DNA of 64,000 bases from Candidula unifasciata (Eukaryota; Mollusca; Gastropoda; Stylommatophora; Geomitridae), in the NCBI GenBank assembly GCA_905116865.2, contig CAJHNH020000707.1, positions 241,549 through 305,548 on the forward strand, read 5' to 3'. Of this stretch, positions 56,740 through 64,000 are shown one piece after another (the stretch's first letter is position 1; each line of letters starts with the position of its first letter). The notes under the pieces were generated by a model, which ran no database searches, was not told the DNA's origin, and worked only from the letters and a program-made list of their open reading frames with translations. The position numbers and the translations under genes are program-made.

Positions 56740-58400
56740 CATGGTTAGTTTTATTTATTTTTAATTTGCATGTGATTAATATTACGCCATTTAATAAGCT
56801 TATCTATTGCATTTTGTAAAGACCTTAACTCCCTGCAGTTATCATGGTTATGTATGTTGTACAGTTATCTACAAATAGGTCACATGTTAAACCTAGATGT
56901 GATGGAAAGTCATTCATATACGTGGCAGAATGCAGCGGACATAATACTGAGCCTTGAGGTACGTCTATGTATAGTAGTTGCTTGTATCGAAAGGGCAGCT
57001 CTCGTAAGACACTACTTGCTATCAGTCAGACAAAAAGAGCTTTATTCCATAAAAATATAATTATTAGTTTTTAAGGCTATTAATTTGCTAACTACAATCT
57101 CGTGATCAACCATTTTAGATGCTTTTGTTTTAAATCTACAAATTCTGCTCCACGAATGCTGCCATTGTTGATGCTGACATGCCTGTTGTCCGCTATTTTT
57201 GTCAAAGCAGAATGACAACAGTGTTTAGGCCTGAAGCTTGATTGACTGTTGATTATTAGATTGTTGTTATTTGAATGTTAAAATGATTTTATATATGTGT
57301 TTCTTTAATAATCTTGACGTCGATGAGCGGAGAGAAATTGTTGTACAATAACTCACCACATCAATGAGCAGAGAGAAATTGTTGTACAATAACTCACCAC
57401 ATCGATGAGCGGAGAGAAATTGTTGTACAATAACTCACCACATCGATGAGCGGAGAGAAATTGTTGTTTACAATAACTCACCACATCGATGAGCGGAGAG
57501 AAATTGTTGTACAATAACTCACCACATCGATGAGCGGAGAGAAATTGTTATACAATAACTCACCACATCGATGAGCGGAGAGAAATTGTTGTACAATAAC
57601 TCACCACATCGATAAGCGGAGAGAAATTGTTGTACAATAACTCACCACATCGATGAGCGGAGAGAAATTGTTGTACAATAACTCACCACATCGATGAGCG
57701 GAGAGAAATTGTTGTACAATAACTCACCACATCGATGAGCGGAGAGAAATTGTTGTACATAACTCACCACATCGATGAGCGGAGAGAAATTGTTGTAAAA
57801 TAACTCACCACATCGATGAGAGGAGAGAAATTGGTATACAATAACTTACCACATCGATGAGCGGAGAGAAATAGGTATACAATAACTCATCACATCGATG
57901 AGCGGAGAGAAACTGGCATACAATAACTCACCAGTCAATGAGCGGAGAGAAATTGGTCTACAGTCACTCACCACATCCATGAGCGGAGAGAAATTGGTAT
58001 ACAATTACTCACCACATCGATGATCGGAGAGAAATTGGTATACAAAAACTCACCACATCGATGAGCGGAGAGAAATTGGTATACAATAACTCACCACATC
58101 GATGATCGGAGAGAAATTGGTATACAAAAACTCACCACATCGATGAGCGGAGAGAAATTGTTGTACAATAACTCACCACATCGATGAGCGGAGAGAAATT
58201 GTTGTACAATAACTCACCACATCGATGAGCGGAGAGAAATTGGTGCACAATCACTCATCCCTTCCAGGGCTGTATTTATGAACGTTCGGCACCACGCGAT
58301 GACCACATGCTGGCGGCGGTAAAATCTCAGGGCCGAAAATATCACGTACTTGTAAAATGTTAATATTTTTATTGCTTGTAATTGCCAAACCTGTATTGGA
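56740..58400 (-). mobile_element. CR1/Jockey-like LINE RT fragment, split by a minisatellite
   Basis: Reading the minus strand from the right: VVPNVHKYSPGRDE (about 58305-58265, frame-shifted) and DCAPISLRSS (about 58250-58220), then the 41-bp array, then ISLRSSTSRLLKKHIYKII (about 57345-57290), SQSSFRPKHCCHSALTK (about 57255-57205), GAEFVDL (about 57150-57130), YIDVPQGSVLCPL (about 56975-56940, motif B), CDLFVDNCTTYI (about 56882-56850, motif C) and LRSLQNAIDKLIKW (about 56826-56785). This is the order of CR1/L2/Jockey-type RT (pattern V.P..K.GD, NYRPISLLS, QSGFR..HSC..AL, F.DL.KAFD, VPQGSVLGP, FADD). Motif C is F-V-D-N instead of F-A-D-D and frames are broken, so it is dead. Confidence 0.83.
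57320..58240. repeat. 41-bp minisatellite inside the LINE RT, ~22 copies
   Basis: Unit CATCGATGAGCGGAGAGAAA followed by TTGTTGTACAATAACTCACC and A. On the minus strand the AATTTCTCTCCGCTCATCG part encodes I-S-L-R-S-S, the same residues found at both LINE junctions. Central copies are nearly identical; copies from about 57830 change TTGTTGTAC to TTGGTATAC. Confidence 0.96.
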
Positions 58401-60390
58401 TTTCTGACATTAAAATATGTATACAAAATACAATGTTGATGTTTAGCTAAAGGAAGAGGGTCGTAAGATAAAATCCTAATTATGACTGTAAAATGGAGAG
58501 GGGGAGACAGATAACGTAAAACATTCTTAGAGTGGTAGAGATAAAGGGATGGTAAGAAACATCGAAAGTTCCCAAGAAACGCAGGAGTAGATCAAAGACT
58601 GTGGCAAGAAAGTCCTAGGTCAGAATATGTTGATACAGGGAGACGCCAGAGCTGGTGAGATGTATAATGGGGCAAAATGAAGGGAAAAACAACAAACATA
58701 GGAAGGACGGAAAGAAAAAAGTAAACCAACAATATATACCCCCTCCCTCCCTCTCCCCCCGAAAAGAGTTCGTTGATGAATTTGAGCGGACGGTGTTGGA
58801 TGACGAGGGAACCCCTGAAGAATAATCCCCCACAAACTAATCTCGTCTGCTATATTCATTTTACAGGCAAACATTTGAGCACAGCTTACGACATTAGCAG
58901 AGTTACCGCCTGCAAAAGTTCTATCGCGGGTCGTCTGTTTGACTACCTCCGGCAGGAGGGGAAGATTTGTGGTGTTGTGTCGACCCAGGTATTCTAGGTA
59001 CGTGCCCAGCAGCCCGCAAATGGATTGTGTTTTTTCTCGCTTGTCTCACAACACTCGACATTTTCCCTAGGTCTACGTTCTGCTAGTCTTGTTTCCGTTG
59101 AGCAGTTGCAACTTTCAGCACATGTTTATTTGATCTCTGTGTAAGGTGTTACTTTACCTGTCATGTGACACACATCTCTTGGACACTCGATGCTTCATTA
59201 TTTCATTTCATTACCTTCGGCTATACTTTTGTTTTAAATTGACAAATGGGGTTGTTGTTCTGGCGCTCTAATCTCGTGTCATCTGTCTCCAATAGACAAG
59301 TTAACCTGCCTGCCACAGCACATGGCGGAGACTTCATCCCAATGGCGAGGTGTGATCTTTTCGCATGTGTAAGCGCTCGTTGGTGTGAACACGCTGGGAA
59401 AATTATCGCGCGATATTTTCCTCCTCCGCGCTTCGCTGTCGAGAGAATGCGTGCACACCAGTAATTGGTACCCTTTACGCGTTACAGTTTCTTTTTAAGT
59501 GGCGAGATTTTGCAGTGAACGTTCTTTTCGCTTTATGAATACTCTTAACAAGCTTTTCGCAAATCGTGGGGCTTATAAATAGTAAACAGTAATAGTAAAT
59601 GTTTTTTTTTTCCTAAGTGCCTTTTTTGTGTGCAATGGAAACTGTAAGCGGCCATTACAGTCATTACAGCCGACCACTGCTTCATCATAGGGCAAGCACC
59701 ATATGTAAAACTGCGGCATATCTCTCTGAAGATGGTGCCTGACCATCTTGTTGTTGACCTGCACTCCCAGGCCGACTGCCTCCTTCGGCAACTTCAAGAG
59801 CACAAACTAGGTCCCACTTGCACATCTCGCTCTTGCTTCCTGAATGGACTAGCGAACTTCTGGGAATATGCAACATAAAATGGGCTATGTGCACTGCATC
59901 TTTAGGGCTCTATCTGCTATCACATTGTGTTCAGGTCTCTCAAAAGGACGTACACACATGGAGAACGAGGCGGATTCCGTGGATAAAAGGTTCCGTAAAA
60001 CCAGCTCCCGTGTTCTTTTTGACAGTCAGTCCTTTGATCTTGTGCTTGGTTGACGTTTACAGTGACCTGCATCAAGTACTATTCTGACATAAATCAGTGA
60101 TCTTGATTTACTAAGGTCTGTCACTGCAAGACTGTCTGCGTCGCCTTCTCTTCGACAAATCCACAGTAGAACAGTTGTCCGCTCCACTGCCTTGTCCAAA
60201 TGACCAATGACCATTGTTGAAACTGCACAACAACGTCACACATTGATTTCTGTTTTTAAAGACGGCCGATTTTTGCCGGGCAAATTGATTACAATTCCAG
60301 ATACACTGTAGACATGTTTTGTCGACGCACAGGTACTTAATCTGACCGTTCGCATTGTTCACGTGTTTAACGCAGTTAACTGCAATATTT
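58401..60390. other. Unique segment; CpG-containing region and unrecognised open frames
   Basis: Unique 2 kb. 59240-59470 is comparatively CpG-rich and holds a CG palindrome. Minus-strand frames at 59573-59803 (reading HHLQRDMPQFYIWCLPYDEA ... GCNDCNG) and 59685-59894 overlap each other; composition is protein-like but I recognise no family. Could be a host exon or a transposase remnant. Confidence 0.3.
59397..59421. promoter_or_regulatory. CG-centred palindrome in a CpG-rich stretch
   Basis: TATCGCGCGATA (59404-59415) is a perfect 12-bp palindrome flanked by GGAAAA and TTTTCC, giving a longer stem with one bulged base. Surrounding 59330-59470 has many CG dinucleotides. A binding site or promoter-proximal element is possible; no TATA box or transcript evidence. 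Confidence 0.3.
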
Positions 60391-61352
60391 TATGAATGAT
60401 TCTAAACATGTCTGTCCTACTGTCTTGATAACCTGTTAGTTATTGTGAATGATTCCAAACATTTTGTCTGTTATAACTTGACTGACTGTCATTTATTGTG
60501 AATGATTCCAAACATGTTGTCTGTGACAACCTAATTGGCGTTTATTGTGAATGATTCCAAACATTTTGTCTGTTATAACTTGACTGACTGTCATTTATTG
60601 TGAATGATTCCAAACATTTTGTCTGTTATAACTTGACTGACTGTCATTTATTGTGAATGATTCCAAACATGTTGTCCAAAATTGGCGTTTATTGTGAATG
60701 ATAAAACATATGGTCCTGTGATAAACTAACGTTTTATTGTAAATGATTCAAAACATATTGTCTGTGATAACCTGGCGTTTATTGTAAATGATTCCAAACA
60801 TATGGTCGTTTATTGTAAATGATTCCTGTGAAACATGTTTATTGGTCTGTGATAACCTAATTGGCGTTTATTGTGAATGATTCCAAACATATGGTCTGTG
60901 ATCCAAACCTAACCTTGGCGTTTATTGTGAATGATTCCAAACATATGGTCTGTGATAACCTAATTGGCGTTTATTGTGAATGATTCCAAACATATGGTCT
61001 GTGATAACCTAATTGGCGTTTATTGTAAATGATTCTCAATATATATGGTCTGTGATAACCTAATTGGTGTTTATTGTGAATGATTCTAAACATGTTGTCT
61101 GTGATAACCTAATTGGCGTTTATTGTGAATGATTCCAAACATATGGTCTGTGATAACCTAATTGGCGTTTATTGTAAATGATTCCAAACATATGGTCTGT
61201 GATAACCTAATTGGCGTTTATTGTGAATGATTCCAAACATATGGTCTGTGATAACCTAATTGGCGTTTATTGTAAATGATTCCAAACATATGGTCTGTGA
61301 TAACCTAATTTTCGTTTATTGTAAATGATTCCAAACATATGGTCTGTGATAT
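60391..61352. repeat. Minisatellite, 49-bp unit, ~19 copies
   Basis: Unit TGATTCCAAACATATGGTCT followed by GTGATAACCTAATTGGCGTT and TATTGTGAA. Left copies have TTGTCTGTTATAACTTGACT instead. Several copies between 60680 and 60850 are scrambled or truncated. Confidence 0.96.
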
Positions 61353-61392
61353 TCTGTGACATTGTTTGTCCAGAAGCCACGAGTGATACCAG

Positions 61393-62300
61393 CAGAACAT
61401 CATCGCTAGAGGTGTCCGGATACAAGGTGTGGCACCCATAGAACATCATCGCTAGAGGTGTCCGGATACAAGGTGTGACACCCATAGAATATCATCGCTA
61501 GAGGTGTCCGGATACAAGGTGTGACACCCATAGAATATCATCGCTAGAGGTGTCCGGATACAAGGTCTGACACCCATAGAATATCATCGCTAGAGGTGTC
61601 CGGATACAAGGTGTGACACCCATAGAACATCATCGCTAGAGATGTCCGGATACAAGGTCTGACACGCATAGAACATCATGGCTAGAGGTGTCCGGATACA
61701 AGGTGTGACACCCATAGAACATCTTCGCTAGAGGTGTCCGGATACAAGGTGTGACACCCATAGAACATCATCGCTAGAGGTGTCCGGATACAAGGTGTGA
61801 CACCCTAGAACATCATCGCTAGAGGTGTCCAAATACAAGGTGTGACACCCATAGAACATCATCGCTAGAGGTGTCCGGCATCGATAAGGTGTGTGTGTGA
61901 CACCCATAGAACATCATCGCTAGAGGTGTCCGGATACAAGGTGTGACACCCATAGAACATCATCGCTAGAGATGTCCGGATACAAGGTGTGACACCCATA
62001 GAAAATCATCGCTAGAGGTGTCCGGATACATAATGTGACACCCATAGAACATCATCGCTAGAGGTGTCCGGATACATAGTGTGACACCCATAGAATATCA
62101 TCGCTAGAGGTGTCCGGGTGCAAGGTCTGACACCCATTCATGACCACCCACCCATAGAACATCATCGCTAGAGATGTCCGGATACAAGGTGTGGCACCCA
62201 TAGAATATCATCGCTAGAGGTGTCCGGATACAAGGTGTGTCACCCATAGAATATCATCGCTAGACGGTGTCCGGATACAAGGTGTGGCACCCATAGAATA
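61393..62300. repeat. Minisatellite, 46-bp unit, ~20 copies
   Basis: Unit ATAGAACATCATCGCTAGAG followed by GTGTCCGGATACAAGGTGTG and ACACCC. Almost abuts the 49-bp array. Confidence 0.97.
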
Positions 62301-62479
62301 ACATTTGTGCATCTCATCTACAAGACAGGGTCCATGATATGTGGAGTCGTGTCGTGGAGCATGGCACGCGATGATGATGATGACACATGTGGTGCCCAGT
62401 GCTCCTCCTCTGCCGACATGGTCAGGGGATGCTGATCAACTACATCTAATGTCCGGTGTAGAATAATCTTTGTTGGTTA
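62301..62479. other. Unique spacer
   Basis: Unique DNA with a small GATGATGATGAT run near 62369; no gene seen. Confidence 0.5.
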
Positions 62480-62595
62480 CAGAGAGTTGATAAGGGCTTC
62501 ACAACTTATTGACAGTGAGTTAATAGGGGCTTTACAACTTCGTGACAGTGAGTTGATAGGGGTTTCACAGCTTAGTGACAGAGTTGATAGAGGCT
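62480..62595. repeat. Short ~33-bp tandem repeat, ~3.5 copies
   Basis: Units GAGTTGATAGGGGCTTCACA followed by ACTTAGTGACAGT, first copy GAGTTGATAAGGGC. Confidence 0.88.
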
Positions 62596-62639
62596 TCACA
62601 ACGCGAAGGTCAAGGTTGAAGACCATGATCAGTCAGATA

Positions 62640-63600
62640 TACATGTGGGAGGCTGTGGGAAACTATGATGAGGTAGTTAAATATACGTGTGGGACGCTGT
62701 GGGAAACTATGATGAGGTTGTCAGATATACGTGTTGGACGCTGTGGGAAACTATGATGAGGTAGTCAGATATACGTGTGGGACGATGTGGGAAACTATGA
62801 TAAGGTAGTCAGATATACGCGTTGGACGCTGTGGGAAACTATGATGAGGTAGTCAGATATACGTGTGGGATCATGTGGGGAAACTATGATGAGGTAGTCA
62901 GATATACGTGTGGGACGCTGTGGGAAACTATGATGAGGTAGTCAGATATACGTGTGGGACGATGTGGGAAACTATGATGAGGTAGTCAAATATACGTGTG
63001 GGACGCTGTGGGAAACTGTGATGAGGTAGATATACGTGTGGGACGCTGTGGGGAAACTATGATGAGGTAGTCAGATATACGTGTGGGACGCTGTGGGAAA
63101 CTATGATGAGGTAGTCAGATATATGTATGGGACGCTGTGGGGAAATATGATGAGGTAGTCAGATATAGTGGGGAGCTGGGGAAACTATGATGAGGGTAGT
63201 CAAAATACGGTGAACGCTGTGTGAAACTTTTATGAGATATCAGATTAGTCGGGGCCTCTGGAAAAATGATGGGTAGTCGATTTCGGTGAGGCGCTTGGGA
63301 AAATAGATGAGGAGTCAGAAAACGGTGAGATGCTTTGGGGGAAAATATGAAAGGTAGTCAGATATAAATGCGGGGCGTGTGGGAAAAATGAAGGTAGTCG
63401 ATAAAAGTGTGGGCGCGGGGGGAAATTAGGATGAGGTGCAATATACTTTTGGGACGTGTGAGAAACTATGGGTTGGGAGTCAGATATAGTTGGGAGGGTG
63501 TGGGAAAAAATGAGAGGTAGTCAGAAAAACTTTGGGACCTGGAGAAATATGATGGGTAGCAGAATTTCTTGGGGGGCGTGGGAAACTATGTGAGGAGTAG
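62640..63600. repeat. Minisatellite, 44-bp unit, ~21 copies, right half degraded
   Basis: Unit ATGATGAGGTAGTCAGATAT followed by ACGTGTGGGACGCTGTGGGA and AACT. Regular to about 63150; after that copies accumulate many 1-3-bp deletions and homopolymer changes. Confidence 0.95.
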
Positions 63601-64000
63601 TCTTAAAAATTCGTAATTTTTCTCTGACATATTTTTTAAGTGGACTATGGGATTACTCGCCATGAATCCTGCTTTAAAAATTTTACGAGAGCCCCAAACC
63701 CCACTTAGACAGAGACCAGTATCCCCAAACAAAAATAAATGTCTGAAATTTTTTAAAAAGACCCGAGTTTTTTGAAATTTACCACTGAATAAAACCATTG
63801 GGGCTCGCCGCGGCGGGCTAGCTTTCGGGGTTTCAGGGAAAGATTAAAAACCCGGGGCCAAAGTATATCAGCGAGCTTACACATAACAACACAAACAAAA
63901 AAGTGAACCATTTTGGCTATGGTGCCTTCACGCACTACACAAATTAGACAAAACCCCACAAACACACAAATATTTTTTCGTATTTCGAAAGGGCCGCCCC
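63601..64000. other. Terminal segment, low-quality-looking, no gene seen
   Basis: Many homopolymer runs (TTTTTT, AAAAAA, GGGG, CCCC) and no long frame; composition resembles uncorrected read sequence. The two 70-codon minus frames show no domain. Confidence 0.5.

Overview
This window is a gene-poor, repeat-saturated stretch of eukaryotic, almost certainly animal, nuclear DNA. By adding up array lengths by eye, about 60 % of the 64 kb is tandemly repeated DNA: roughly 40 distinct minisatellites with units of 15 to about 90 bp, plus long CT/GA, TA, CA and ACAT microsatellites. Metazoan origin is supported by a spliced filamin-type Ig-repeat exon, LINE reverse-transcriptase fragments of RTE-like and CR1/Jockey-like type, mariner/Tc1 transposase remnants, a tRNA-derived SINE and an LTR retrotransposon. 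The mix resembles lophotrochozoan (for example mollusc) genomes, but the species cannot be fixed from this sequence. There are no bacterial-style genes, operons, CRISPR arrays, or identifiable rRNA or functional tRNA genes.

Layout. 0-6 kb: minisatellites, a 17-N gap, one filamin-type exon on the minus strand (1766-1900), a 15-bp array and CT/TATG microsatellites. 6-14 kb: 56-, 50/41-, 60/58- and 79-bp arrays, with two minus-strand RTE-like LINE fragments at 9.1-10.85 kb and a second 17-N gap. 14-22 kb: a 15-bp array open as D-D-S-I-T/A, a GA tract, arrays of 32, 35, 46, 52 and about 30 bp, and a plus-strand RTE-like fragment at 17.1-17.56 kb. 22-25 kb: a DNA-transposon graveyard (mariner, Tc1, a TIR element). 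25-36 kb: arrays of 40, 88, 42, 35, 39, 21 and 30 bp. 36-47 kb: a small foldback TIR element, arrays of 33, 41, 72, 37 and 38 bp, and a SINE. 47-56 kb: 28- and 51-bp arrays, a 1.4-kb ACAT tract with a 2.5-kb LTR element inserted in it, then 30- and 26-bp arrays. 56-64 kb: a CR1/Jockey-like LINE fragment split by a 41-bp array, a CpG-bearing unique segment, 49-, 46- and 44-bp arrays, and a final stretch that looks error-laden.

Most interesting pattern. At 9508-9995 and 57320-58240 a minisatellite lies inside a LINE reverse-transcriptase reading frame. Recognisable LINE protein sequence resumes on both sides, and the repeat unit is itself a piece of the LINE coding sequence at the junction. At 17299-17424 five 26-bp copies come from the codons just after RT motif A of another LINE. 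So at least three minisatellites here were born by local amplification of short segments inside dead LINE copies.

Almost all long open frames in the window are by-products of tandem repetition. The only coding sequence recognised with good confidence, apart from transposon remnants, is the filamin-type exon; its partner exons were not found here.
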